This document shows, piece after piece, positions 50,958 to 61,020 of a DNA stretch of 64,000 bases. Numbering within the stretch: position 1 is the stretch's first letter; each line of letters begins with the position of its first letter. The position numbers were made by a program, and so were the translations under genes. Under the pieces are notes generated by a model. It worked only from the letters and a program-made list of their open reading frames with translations, was not told where the DNA came from and ran no database searches. Source of the stretch: JAIVGV01 sp036389335 (lineage in GTDB: Bacteria; Acidobacteriota; Blastocatellia; Pyrinomonadales; Pyrinomonadaceae); the NCBI GenBank assembly GCA_036389335.1, contig DASVQC010000070.1, forward strand, positions 1 to 64,000. Reading direction: 5' to 3'.

Positions 50958-52067
50958 TTACCCGACCGCCTCGTCGCCAGCGCCCCTGATCTTCTTGTAG
51001 ACCGTGAGCGCCTGCGCGACGACCTGATCCATGTTGTAGTACTTGTAGGTCGCGAGCCGACCGACGAAGTGGACGTTCGGCGTCCGGTCGGCGAGCGCCT
51101 TGTACTTCGCGTAAAGCTCCGCGTTTTCGGGGCGCGGCACGGGGTAATAGGGATCGCCCTCGGCGCGCGGGAACTCGTAGACGATGCTCGTCTTAGAGTG
51201 CTCCTGCCCCGTCAGGTACTTGAACTCGGTGATGCGCGTGTAGAGGTTGTCGTTCGGGTAGTTGACGACCGGCGCGCTCTGGTAGACCGGCGCGTCGTGC
51301 GTCTCGTGCTTGAACTCCAAAGACCTGTAGGGGAGCTTGCCGAAGCGCAGGTCGAAGAACTCGTCCACCGGCCCCGTGTAGATCATCTCCTTGAACGGGA
51401 CGACGCGCTCGATGTCGCGGTAGTCCGTGTTCAGCATGAACTTGATGTTCGGGTGATCGAGCATCCTCTCGAACATCCGCGTGTAGCCGTGCTTCGGCAT
51501 CGCCTGATAGCTGTCCGTGAAGTAGCGGTCGTCGCGGTTGGTGCGGATGGGGACGCGCGCCGTCACCGACGCGTCCAGCTCCGACGGGTCGAGCCCCCAC
51601 TGCTTGCGCGTGTAGTTGCGGAAGAACTTCTCGTAGAGTTCCCTGCCGACGCGGCTCACCACCACGTCCTCGCTCGTCCTGATCTGCTCGCGCCGCTCCG
51701 CCATCTTGGCGAGGAAGTCTTCGACCTCGAACGAGGTGAGGTTCACGCCGTAGTAGCGGTTGATGGTGTCGAGGTTGATCGGGATCGGGAGGAGCTGCCC
51801 GTCCACGCTCGCCAGCACGCGGTGCTCGTAGCCGCGCCACTCCGTGAACCGCGAGAGGTACTCGAAGACCTCGCGCGAGTTGGTGTGGAAGATGTGCGGG
51901 CCGTACTTGTGCACGAGCACGCCCGCGTCGTTGTAGTGGTCGTAGGCGTTGCCGCCGATGTGCGGCCGGCGGTCGCAGACCAAGACCTTCTTGCCCGCGT
52001 CGCGGGCGAGCCTTTCGGCGAGCACACTCCCGGCGTAACCGGCCCCGACGATGAGATAGTCGAACAT
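50958..52067 (-). CDS. glf: UDP-galactopyranose mutase
   Basis: The protein has 369 residues. The FAD-binding motif IVGAGYAGSVLAERL is at the N-terminus. The mutase signatures HIGGNAYDHY, KYGPHIFHTN and NYTRKQWGLDP follow, with RITEFKYLTG and a C-terminal FVGRLATYKYYNMDQVV. It converts UDP-galactopyranose to UDP-galactofuranose, indicating galactofuranose in a surface polysaccharide. Length and motifs are those of bacterial Glf. It lies 22 bp after the glycosyltransferase gene and 29 bp before the fusion gene, so all three should be one transcript. Confidence 0.96.
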   Translation of the reverse strand: MFDYLIVGAGYAGSVLAERLARDAGKKVLVCDRRPHIGGNAYDHYNDAGVLVHKYGPHIFHTNSREVFEYLSRFTEWRGYEHRVLASVDGQLLPIPINLDTINRYYGVNLTSFEVEDFLAKMAERREQIRTSEDVVVSRVGRELYEKFFRNYTRKQWGLDPSELDASVTARVPIRTNRDDRYFTDSYQAMPKHGYTRMFERMLDHPNIKFMLNTDYRDIERVVPFKEMIYTGPVDEFFDLRFGKLPYRSLEFKHETHDAPVYQSAPVVNYPNDNLYTRITEFKYLTGQEHSKTSIVYEFPRAEGDPYYPVPRPENAELYAKYKALADRTPNVHFVGRLATYKYYNMDQVVAQALTVYKKIRGAGDEAVG

Positions 52068-52089
52068 GATTTCCCGTTCCCCGCCCGCG

Positions 52090-53466
52090 TCAGTCGGCGG
52101 CGGTCGTGTAGCCCGAAGCCGAGGCGGCGCGCGCGGCGACCGGCGCTGGCTTCGGGGCCGAGACGGCGCGCGCGGCGGCGGCCTTCGGCCTCGCGGCGCG
52201 GCGCGAGGCGGCGACCGCCTCGCCGATCAGACCGGCCATCTTCTGCCACGTCTTGTCCCACGAGTTGGTCGCGAGGAATTCGTCAACGCGCTTGAGCCAC
52301 CCTTCGTCGGCGGAGTGATCGTCCATCCCGGCGGCGGAGGCGGCTTTGATGAACTCGGCCACGTCGTCGGCGATGTGGACGAGGCCCATCTCGCCGTAGG
52401 GGCGCACCACGTCGCGGATCGAGGTGGAGACGACGGGCTTGCCGGCGGCGAGGTACTCGGGCGTCTTCGTCGGGCTGATGAAGCGCGTGTGCTCGTTGCG
52501 CGCGAAGAAGAGCGCCGCCACGTCCCAGCCGGAGAGGTAGGCGGGCAGCTCCTTGTAGCTCTTGCCGCCGAGGTAGTGGATGTTCGCACGTTTCGGCAGC
52601 GCGTCCTCGCTGATCTTGACGATCGGCCCGATGATGACGAAGTGCCAGTCGGGCCGCGCGTCGGCCACGCCTTCCAGCAGCGCGACGTCGAAGCGCTCGT
52701 CCACGACGCCGAAGAAGCCCATGCGCGGGTGCGGGATCGAAGCCTGATCGGCGGGCTCCGCGACGGCCTCGCGCGCCTGCGCGAAGTGTGCGTGGTCGAT
52801 CGACGAAGGGCACGCGTGGATGTTCGGGTGCTTGTCGCGCTTCGCCTCGTAGAGGCTCTGCCCGCCGGTGAAGACCACGTCGGCGCGGCGCAGGAGTGCT
52901 TCCTCGCGCTCGCGCAGTGAGCGCGGCGCGAACTTGAAGGCGGAGAGCTCGTCCATGCAGTCGTAGACGACCGCCGCCGGGTTGAGGTGGCGCGTCCACC
53001 CCACGGCCATCGGCGTGTAGTACCACAGCACGTAGTCGGTGATCGCGTGCTCGCCGATGAGCCTGTCGACCATCGCCTGCTGGATGGCCTCGACCGCCAC
53101 CTCGCTCAGCAGACCTTCGGGCAGGTGCGGCACGACGACGTAGAGGTTCTCCTCGCGCTTCGACACGTCGAGGCGGAGCGGCCCCTGTCCGTAGACGGGC
53201 TCCTCGAAGAAGAAGACGCGGCGATCTTTGGCGCAGCGACTCAAGAGATGCTGCGGTCGCTGGTAGACGAAATCCCAGCGCAGGTGCGACAGGCAGATCA
53301 AGTCCGCGTCGAACGACGCGGCGTCTCCGGCGAGGTCGAGCGCGCGCCCCATGTCGCGCGCCGCCGCGCGGCCTTGCAGCGAGACGATCTTATCGACGCC
53401 CCCGTTTAATAGATTCGATCCGTTACGACCTTCGCCGTTAACGCCCTGTCCGATCACGTTAGTCAT
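52090..53466 (-). CDS. Family 1/4-type glycosyltransferase
   Basis: The protein has 458 residues of GT-B fold. It opens with a 55-residue variable N-terminus, followed by ICLSHLRWDFVYQRPQHLL, a pattern shared by exopolysaccharide transferases of this subgroup. PRMGFFGVVDERFDVALLEG begins the C-terminal nucleotide-binding lobe, and ISPTKTPEYLAAGKPVVST carries the acceptor-phosphate-binding glutamate. A 35-residue Ala/Pro tail ends it. The ATG at 53466 is preferred over GTG 53475; AAGGTGAAGGGA precedes it. It is the first gene of the polysaccharide operon with glf and the GH1-RmlD fusion. Confidence 0.9.
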   Translation of the reverse strand: MTNVIGQGVNGEGRNGSNLLNGGVDKIVSLQGRAAARDMGRALDLAGDAASFDADLICLSHLRWDFVYQRPQHLLSRCAKDRRVFFFEEPVYGQGPLRLDVSKREENLYVVVPHLPEGLLSEVAVEAIQQAMVDRLIGEHAITDYVLWYYTPMAVGWTRHLNPAAVVYDCMDELSAFKFAPRSLREREEALLRRADVVFTGGQSLYEAKRDKHPNIHACPSSIDHAHFAQAREAVAEPADQASIPHPRMGFFGVVDERFDVALLEGVADARPDWHFVIIGPIVKISEDALPKRANIHYLGGKSYKELPAYLSGWDVAALFFARNEHTRFISPTKTPEYLAAGKPVVSTSIRDVVRPYGEMGLVHIADDVAEFIKAASAAGMDDHSADEGWLKRVDEFLATNSWDKTWQKMAGLIGEAVAASRRAARPKAAAARAVSAPKPAPVAARAASASGYTTAAD

Positions 53467-53936
53467 TCCCTTCACCTTCTGTCCCCCCTCTGAGTAGTGA
53501 CCCCTACGCGCCGCGCGTATGAATGCTGCGCACGCTTTCCCGCATCGAAAATTATCGGAAGGCGGAAGCGGCTGAAATGTTTTTGAAGCCTGAGACCTGA
53601 GAATTCGATCTTCTCCGAATCTCTCGAAGCAAGCGCCGTGCCCGGCAGGGCGCGATTGCTCCGGCTTCGTCTCGGCCCTCGCTAGCGCCGAGAAAATGAG
53701 GGCTGCAACTTAACCGGCAGCGGTTCCGGGTAGCAGGCGTAAGTCCGTGCGTTGAAATGAATTGTACTGAACGCGGACGACGAAACGTTCACCGTGTCAT
53801 GTTTTTTGTTTGCCACTGCGCACGTCGATGAGCGCGGGCGTTTAACCATGAGCGTTCACGTTGAATCGTGGTCGCCGTAAGCGCGAGGCGCGCTAAAAAA
53901 TTTTCCGCCGCGGTCGCCGCCCTCGCAACAAGAATA

Positions 53937-53980
53937 AAAGAAAGGTGAGCCGCTTTAAGTCGACGCGCTCACCTTTCTTT
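53937..53980 (-). terminator. Rho-independent terminator, 14-bp stem
   Basis: AAAGAAAGGTGAGC (53937-53950) is exactly complementary to GCTCACCTTTCTTT (53967-53980) around a 16-nt loop. On the minus strand the stem runs into TTTCTTTTATTCTTGTT, a good U-rich tail. It lies about 260 bp past the stop of the gene at 54237, so it may serve that gene or an untranslated RNA in between. Confidence 0.7.
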
Positions 53981-54000
53981 ACCCGCCCTTGTTCGTTCCG

Positions 54001-54033
54001 CGCGGCTGACGCCGATTCACAGCCGCGACTTTT
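54001..54033 (+). terminator. Rho-independent terminator on the plus strand
   Basis: CGCGGCTG (54001-54008) and CAGCCGCG (54020-54027) form a perfect 8-bp GC stem with an 11-nt loop, followed by ACTTTTT. No plus-strand gene is annotated upstream, so the transcript it ends is unknown. Confidence 0.6.
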
Positions 54034-54236
54034 TCGCTGCGCTTGCCGTCAACGAAACCCCTTCAACGCGCCTACCTGTATTCAATTGTAGTCTTCAAGA
54101 CTGTAGGTAGGATTCTACTGATCGCGGCGGCAAACCGCTGTCCGCGCTCGTACTAAATTTGTAAAGTTTCTGTGTTGGCGGATCACCCTCGAAAATCAAA
54201 CAGTTACGACGCGCGCGCGGCGTCGCGACGCGCGCT

Positions 54237-54524
54237 TCAAGATTCGGTTTTGCCCGCGGCGCTGCGGACGCGCTCGGCCATCGCGGCGAGGAATCTTTCC
54301 CGGTAGCCCGCGAGCAGAGTCTCGACGTGCTTCTCGACGTCGGCCTCGCTCATGCCGGTCGAGTAGATGACCGACTTCTGGAGATCGAGCAGCACCATCA
54401 GCATCGACTTCACCTCGGCGAGTTCCGTCCCCAAGATCGAGAACGCCTCCGAGTTGGAGCGGCGCATCTCTTCGATCTCGCGCGCCGCTTCAGTCGGCCA
54501 CGCGCCCGCGTCTTGTGAACTCAT
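54237..54524 (-). CDS. Small helical protein of unknown function
   Basis: The protein has 95 residues and is almost entirely predicted helix. Its segments are TEAAREIEEMRRSNSEAFSI, GTELAEVKSMLMVLLDLQKS and VEKHVETLLAGYRERFLAAM. A coiled-coil dimer is likely. No family is recognised. The ATG at 54524 follows a GGGGGAAG site; the frame upstream is arginine-rich shadow sequence. It starts 32 bp after the stop of the small membrane protein gene at 54557, suggesting one transcript. Confidence 0.7.
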   Translation of the reverse strand: MSSQDAGAWPTEAAREIEEMRRSNSEAFSILGTELAEVKSMLMVLLDLQKSVIYSTGMSEADVEKHVETLLAGYRERFLAAMAERVRSAAGKTES

Positions 54525-54556
54525 CCGCTTCCCCCGTTCAGTTAATCCGATTCTTC

Positions 54557-54724
54557 TTAACGCCTCCGCCTCAACAACAGCAGCGCGAGCACGATCATCA
54601 CGATCAGCCCCAGCCCGCCGGGGAAGAAGAACCAACCCCTCCCGCTCGAATAGCCGCCGCCGACCATGATGCACGACGATTGCAGCAGCGCGACGACAGC
54701 CGCGACGATTGAAGCACGCTTCAT
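54557..54724 (-). CDS. Small membrane protein (55 aa)
   Basis: The protein starts MKRASIVAAVVALLQSSCIM, a signal-like or first membrane segment. It continues through a Gly/Ser turn with WFFFPGGLG and ends in a strong hydrophobic helix followed by RRRR. Two membrane passes are likely. The ATG at 54724 has a G-rich ribosome site. The longer frame starting at 54832 adds unconserved sequence. No family is recognised. It probably forms an operon with the helical protein downstream. Confidence 0.65.
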   Translation of the reverse strand: MKRASIVAAVVALLQSSCIMVGGGYSSGRGWFFFPGGLGLIVMIVLALLLLRRRR

Positions 54725-54924
54725 CTCCCGCCCCTTTTCAGCCCGAGCATGTGCCGACACGACGACGCGATCTCCGCGTGTGTAGAGATCGCTCTCAGTA
54801 CACTCCGCGCCAACGTCCGCACTCGCAAGCAACTTGCGAACCAGATCGCCCGCGCGCGAAGGGGCCGCCGAAAAGACGAACAGCCGTCGTTGCCGACGGC
54901 TGCGTTGATTCCGAATTCTTTCGA

Positions 54925-55002
<78 letters not shown>

Positions 55003-55074
55003 TAACCGGACTCATTCTAGGGCGGCGGGCACGGTCTGTCAAACCAGCGCGCCCGGAAGCGCCCGAGCCCGCAC

Positions 55075-55743
55075 TTAAGATGCGGGCCCGGTCGAAGACT
55101 CCGCCGCGTGCTCGGCGTCGGCGCGCGAGTGTTTGACGTGACGCCACACCCACCAGACGGCGGCGGCGAGGATGGCCAAGCCGATCAGGAAGTCGAAGCG
55201 GTGGAACCACGTCTTCAGCGTCTCGTTCTTGTCCCACTGCTCGCCGAGGATCTGCCCGACGTAGGCGAGCCCGACGCACCACGGCAGCGAGCCGAGGAAG
55301 GTGTAGACGGTGAAGCGCGCCAAGTTCATGCGCGCCACGCCCGCCGGGAACGCGATGAAGGTGCGCACGACCGGGAGCAGGCGGCTGGCGAAGACGATCA
55401 CCTCTCCGTAGCGCGCGAACCAGCGGTCGGCCAAGTCGAGATCGTGGCGCGAGACGAGGATGTAGCGACCGTAACGCTCGACGAACGGGCGACCGCCCTT
55501 GAGCCCGACGAAGTAGGCGACCCACGAGCCGACGACGCAGCCGACCGCGCCGGCCACGCCCACCGCCCACAGGTTGAACCGCCCCGCGTACACGAGGTAG
55601 CCCGCGAACGGCATGATGATCTCCGACGGCAGCGGGATGCACGCCGACTCGACGGCCATCAACAGCGCCACGCCCGCGTAGCCCATGCCCGAAATGACCG
55701 CGACGATGAAGCCCGAAAGTATCTCGATTATTTTCGCTATCAA
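55075..55743 (-). CDS. DedA family membrane protein
   Basis: The protein has 222 residues with about five or six hydrophobic segments. DedA/VTT-domain signatures are ESACIPLPSEIIMPFAGYLV, the re-entrant loop region with VGSWVAYFVGLKGGRP, and FASRLLPVVRTFIAFPAGVA followed by MNLARFTVYTFLGSLPWC. The conserved glutamate and arginines are present. DedA proteins include undecaprenyl-phosphate and phospholipid translocases of the inner membrane and depend on the proton motive force. It lies downstream of pcm on the same strand, separated by a tandem-heptad hairpin. Confidence 0.93.
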   Translation of the reverse strand: MIAKIIEILSGFIVAVISGMGYAGVALLMAVESACIPLPSEIIMPFAGYLVYAGRFNLWAVGVAGAVGCVVGSWVAYFVGLKGGRPFVERYGRYILVSRHDLDLADRWFARYGEVIVFASRLLPVVRTFIAFPAGVARMNLARFTVYTFLGSLPWCVGLAYVGQILGEQWDKNETLKTWFHRFDFLIGLAILAAAVWWVWRHVKHSRADAEHAAESSTGPAS

Positions 55744-55751
55744 ATTAACTC

Positions 55752-55868
55752 CAGAGGTCAGAGGTCAGAGGGCGGAGGGCGGAGGCCGGTAAAGTCCGAA
55801 GGTGGAAAACGATATTACTCACCCGCTCACGATTCTACTCTGACCTCTGACCTCTAGCCTCTGGCCTC
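55752..55868. repeat. Inverted tandem-heptad element, GAGGTCA family (copy 2)
   Basis: The left arm (about 55752-55785) is CAGAGGTCAGAGGTCAGAGG followed by GCGGAGGGCGGAGG. The right arm (about 55838-55868) is TGACCTCTGACCTCTAGCCT followed by CTGGCCTCTA. The centre is about 50 bp. The TAG stop of pcm (55868) is inside the right arm, and the left arm is 9 bp from the dedA start. This is the same family as 896-980, 55 kb away. Confidence 0.8.
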
Positions 55869-56518
55869 TACTTTTCATTCCAGCCGTAGCGACCGATGAG
55901 CGGGACGAAGGCGCACGCGCCGTGATCCTCCCGCTCGAAACCTTTGTCGGTGCGCAGGACGCGCACGAGCCGCTGCGTGTCGCGGCTCTGCCCGACCGGC
56001 ATCACGAGCCGCCCGCCGATCTTGAGCTGCGCGAGCAGCGGCTCCGGCACGTCGGGGCCCCCGGCGGCGGCGAGCGCGGCGTCGTAGGGCGCGTGCGCGT
56101 CCCAGCCGAGCGTGCCGTCGAAGCACTTCACGGTCGCGTTGTAGATGCCCTGCTCGCGAATCCTCTTCTGCGCCTCGCGCGCCAGCTCGGCGATGCGCTC
56201 GATGGCGAAGACGCTGCCGGCGACGCGCGCGAGCACCGCCGTCTGGTAGCCGCTCCCCGCCCCGATCTCCAAGACCTTGCTGTTGGCGTCCACCTCTAAC
56301 AGCTCGGTCATGCGCGCGACGATGAAGGGTTGCGAGATGGTCTGGCTGGCGGAGATCGGCAGGGCGTGGTCGCCGTAGGCGTTCGACTGCAAGGCGTCGG
56401 GCACGAAGAGGTGGCGCGGCACCTCCGCCATCGCGCGCAAGACCCGCTCGTCGCGGATGCGGTGGTGAGAGCGCAGGTGCTCGACCATGCGCTCGCGCTG
56501 TCGGCGGTACTGCGACAT
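55868..56518 (-). CDS. pcm: Protein-L-isoaspartate O-methyltransferase
   Basis: The protein has 216 residues of Rossmann-type SAM methyltransferase. PCMT signatures are VPRHLFVPDALQSNAYGDHA, LPISASQTISQPFIVARM, the SAM loop VLEIGAGSGYQTAVLARV and LKIGGRLVMPVG near the end. It methylates isoaspartyl residues to start repair of aged proteins. A start at 56518 matches the usual length; an earlier start up to 56707 would add a 63-residue unconserved tail. It is preceded by surE on the same strand, the classic surE-pcm pairing. Confidence 0.93.
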   Translation of the reverse strand: MSQYRRQRERMVEHLRSHHRIRDERVLRAMAEVPRHLFVPDALQSNAYGDHALPISASQTISQPFIVARMTELLEVDANSKVLEIGAGSGYQTAVLARVAGSVFAIERIAELAREAQKRIREQGIYNATVKCFDGTLGWDAHAPYDAALAAAGGPDVPEPLLAQLKIGGRLVMPVGQSRDTQRLVRVLRTDKGFEREDHGACAFVPLIGRYGWNEK

Positions 56519-56703
56519 CTGCACGGCGGGGGCTGTCGGTGGAAGCAAACTTAACAGACTCCGGTGACGACCGTGAAATATGAGGCCGGCTAACCGGCTC
56601 TCATCTCTCAGCGCCTCCAGCGCCTCCGGCGTGAGAACCATCGCCCACGCCGGAGGCGCAAAGACGCGAGGAAGGGGATGACGGACGCGAGGCGCGTCGG
56701 CCC

Positions 56704-57534
56704 TCACGCGTGTTCGAGCGCGGGGCTCTCGCCGAAGGTCATTTGATCGGGCGCGTCGTCGTCGCCCCCGCGCACGTCGCCCCAGTCCGCGATCCGTTCG
56801 AGCGCGTTGTGGTTCGTCATGTCGGCGCGCATCGGCGTGACCGAGACGAAGCCCTGCCTGACGGCGTAGTAGTCCGTGCCGTCGGCGTTGTTGTCCTGCA
56901 AAATCTTCTGCCCGATCCAGTAGTAGGGTTTGCCGCGCGGATCGACGTGCTCGGTGATGACGGGCGAGGCGTTCTTGATCCCCTGCGTCGCGACGCGCAC
57001 GCCGCGGACGGGGCCCGGCGGCAAGTTGATGTTCAAGAGCGTGCCTTCGGGCAGCCCGTCCTTGAGCGCCTTGCGGACGGCGGTGACGGCGAAGCGCGCG
57101 GCGTGGGTGAAGTCGTAATTCTCGGTCGCGACGAGGCTGAAGGCGAGGCCGGGGATGCCGAGGATCGTCGCTTCGAGCGCGCCCGCGACCGTGCCCGAAT
57201 AGCTCGCGTCCTCGCCGAGGTTGCCGCCCTGATTGATGCCGGAGACGCAGATGTCAGGCAACTGCTCCGGCGTCAGAATCTTATTGACGGCGAGCGTGAC
57301 GCAGTCGGTCGGCGTGCCGTCGACCGTCCAGTGGCGCGCGTCGAGCTGGCGGATGCGCAGGGGCCGCGCGAGCGTCAGGCTGTGCGACGCGCCGCTCATC
57401 TCGAAGGCGGGCGCGACGACGTAGACGTCGCCCAGCTCCCTCATCGCCTCTTCGAGCTTGACGAGCCCGTCGGAATGTATGCCGTCGTCGTTGGTGACTA
57501 GAATCTTCGTCATGCGAATGCGACCGAACTTCAT
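56704..57534 (-). CDS. surE: 5'/3'-nucleotidase SurE
   Basis: The protein has 276 residues. SurE signatures are ILVTNDDGIHSDGL with the metal-binding D16-D17, DVYVVAPAFEMSGASHSLTL, SGINQGGNLGEDASYSGTVA and GTLLNINLPPG. It removes phosphate from nucleoside 5'- and 3'-monophosphates and short polyphosphate in stationary phase. The ATG at 57534 has AAGGTG six bases upstream, so the eight-residue longer form is preferred over ATG 57513. It is followed by pcm, as in many bacteria. Confidence 0.95.
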   Translation of the reverse strand: MKFGRIRMTKILVTNDDGIHSDGLVKLEEAMRELGDVYVVAPAFEMSGASHSLTLARPLRIRQLDARHWTVDGTPTDCVTLAVNKILTPEQLPDICVSGINQGGNLGEDASYSGTVAGALEATILGIPGLAFSLVATENYDFTHAARFAVTAVRKALKDGLPEGTLLNINLPPGPVRGVRVATQGIKNASPVITEHVDPRGKPYYWIGQKILQDNNADGTDYYAVRQGFVSVTPMRADMTNHNALERIADWGDVRGGDDDAPDQMTFGESPALEHA

Positions 57535-57606
57535 TACACCTTAAAGCCGCGAGCGATGGCAAGCGCGCGGGCCGAAACTTCCGCGCCCGCCCTTTCCGCG
57601 CAAGCG

Positions 57607-57643
57607 AAAGCCCCGCGCGTTTGCCGAAACGCGGCGGGGCTTC
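57607..57643. terminator. GC-rich hairpin between radical SAM and surE genes
   Basis: AAGCCCCG and CGCGTTT pair with AAACGCG and CGGGGCTT across a four-base loop, giving a 15-bp stem with one bulged G. It follows the stop of the radical SAM gene (57671) by about 28 bp on the minus strand and precedes surE. The tail CTTTCGCTT is moderately U-rich. It probably ends the radical SAM transcript and separates it from surE-pcm. Confidence 0.7.
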
Positions 57644-57670
57644 GCCGTCTGGCGGTGAAGGGCGGCCTGC

Positions 57671-59710
<2,040 letters not shown>

Positions 59711-60133
59711 CTTTTTCCTTCTCTCGGATTCGGTCTCGCCCGCCACACAAGCGGGCAGAAATTTCTCGTCGGCGGCGGCTGCTCTCGCCCGGCTCTCTTT
59801 CAAGCCGGCACCTCTTGAGCCGCCTTCCCTATTTCCCGCCTTTTCAACTGTGTCGCCTAATCACTCGCCTCAGGGAGCTTGAAGCGGCTACACCCGAATG
59901 GGGCGGCGGACGTAAATCTACACGCGACGCCGCCTAAACGCAAGCCACGCTTGAACATAGAGGCAGGCGGGAGGCGACTCTGCGGAGCCCCCCCACCGCA
60001 TTTTCAAGCAGCTTCTTCGGATGAACCAACCCTTCGGACGGATGGCAGGCTTTATTGAGCAATGACCATGCCAAGTATTAACTGCGAAGCTAAGTCGAAA
60101 AATAATTGAGCTTATACAATAACAGCGATTTCT
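59711..60133. other. Upstream region of the radical SAM gene
   Basis: This is the first part of a 664-bp gap. It contains GCTTGAA...TTCAAGC (about 59949/60003) and GGCGGCG...CGCCGCC (about 59902/59928) inverted repeats and an AT-rich patch at 60070-60130. A weak minus-strand frame (59918-60142) starts near the AT-rich patch but has no recognisable family. The composition differs from neighbouring DNA, which may mark an old insertion or a regulatory leader. Confidence 0.35.
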
Positions 60134-60219
60134 GGGGCTCATCCTCTATCGTCCGATCCGTGTCGTCAGGCGTCGGTTAATAGTGTTCGGGTGAGGATGC
60201 CCCTTTATGACACGGATCG
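60134..60219 (+). ncRNA. Candidate structured RNA with crossing 11-bp stems
   Basis: GGGGC (60134-60138) plus ATCCTC (60141-60146) pairs with GAGGATGCCCC (60193-60203). CGATCCGTGTC (60154-60164) pairs perfectly with GACACGGATCG (60209-60219). The two stems cross, so they form either an H-type pseudoknot or two mutually exclusive hairpins. A terminator follows 40 bp later. Strand and identity are uncertain; terminal repeats of a decayed insertion sequence are an alternative. Confidence 0.35.
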
Positions 60220-60257
60220 CCGAGTCTGACCAGCCACAACTCCAGTTTGTGACTCAA

Positions 60258-60298
60258 AAGACCCGACGTCCGATGTGAATCGGCGTCGGGTCTTCTTT
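60258..60298. terminator. Bidirectional Rho-independent terminator
   Basis: AAGACCCGACG (from about 60259) and CGTCGGGTCTT form a perfect 11-bp stem with an inner CCGAT/ATCGG pairing. It is followed by CTTTAC on the plus strand and preceded by CTCAAAA, giving UUUUGAG on the minus strand. It is well placed 77 bp after the stop of the hemerythrin gene at 60375, and could also end a plus-strand transcript from the structured segment at 60134. Confidence 0.75.
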
Positions 60299-60374
60299 AC
60301 AGTCGCGACCGGCGCGGAAAAAGCGCCTCGCCGCCCGTCGCTGTCGTCCGAAATGTTTGTTCAGAGCTTCCGCC

Positions 60375-60833
60375 CTACGCGGAGGCAGATTTCTGTTGAA
60401 GCTGTCGCTTCTTCTCTGCCTCCATGCGCGCGCCGAGGTCTTCGAGCTGCTCCTTGCTCAGGACTTCGCGCGCGCCCTTGAACATGTCGTCCTCTTCCTC
60501 TTCGACGTGGTGCTCGACGTTCTCTTTGAGCACCTTCAGCTTCGCCGTCCACTGCTCGGTCTCGACCGCCACGGGCTCCAGTTCTTTCAGGAGCGTCTTA
60601 ATGACGTGGTGCTCCTCGAAGCCTTCGAGCGTGATCTCGCGCGTCTCCGCCTCCTGCTTGAGCACGGGGTAAAAGATCGTCTCCTCGATGTGCGCGTGCA
60701 CGTCGAGCTCCTGCTTCAACTGTGCGAACAACTCTCCGCGCGTCTTGGACGCGCGCTCGGTCGTCTCTTCCAGCTTGTCGAAAATACCCGACACTTTTTC
60801 GTGATCGTTCTTTAGCAGCGTGATAGCGTCCAT
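60375..60833 (-). CDS. Hemerythrin-like domain protein
   Basis: This is a four-helix bundle of 152 residues with iron ligands in order: H11 (LLKNDHEKV), H46/H48 and E51 (VHAHIEETIF), H75/H76 (GFEEHHVIK), H108 and an acidic residue near D116 (ENVEHHVEEEEDD). Bacterial HHE proteins bind oxygen or nitric oxide at a di-iron site or act in iron and redox stress. The ATG at 60833 has GGAGG six bases upstream. It is monocistronic, with a good terminator downstream. Confidence 0.92.
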   Translation of the reverse strand: MDAITLLKNDHEKVSGIFDKLEETTERASKTRGELFAQLKQELDVHAHIEETIFYPVLKQEAETREITLEGFEEHHVIKTLLKELEPVAVETEQWTAKLKVLKENVEHHVEEEEDDMFKGAREVLSKEQLEDLGARMEAEKKRQLQQKSASA

Positions 60834-61020
60834 GATTCGTCCTCCGTGGTAACCGCCCAACAGTTTTTTGCACGATATCGGTACGTGCGACGGGCCCCGC
60901 AGAGGTTTAAGACAAACGCAGTGCCGCGGCAGACGCACGACGCTCATCCCCGCCCGATTTCGACCGATGAGCGGCGGCGGCACAAGATTTATTCGTGATA
61001 GAGACCGGCGGGGATTTTTC

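Larger units (their letters stand above)
53467..54236. other. 770-bp gene-free region with structured segments
   Basis: No protein-like frame was found. The segment nearest 53467 should hold the promoter of the polysaccharide operon. It also contains the two terminator-like hairpins listed separately and an AGTCTTCAAGACT palindrome (near 54090) inside a CCTACCT...AGGTAGG inverted repeat. Local base composition is less GC-rich than the coding DNA around it. A non-coding RNA here is possible, but no known RNA family was recognised. Confidence 0.45.

Noticed and set aside
53467..54236. RNase P RNA, tmRNA or signal-recognition RNA in the large gap
   Set aside because: Signature segments of these RNAs were not seen on either strand.
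59918..60142. 74-codon minus-strand frame in the gap upstream of the Tes-like gene
   Set aside because: No family resemblance and no clear ribosome site; it may be a relic of an inserted sequence, but this cannot be supported.
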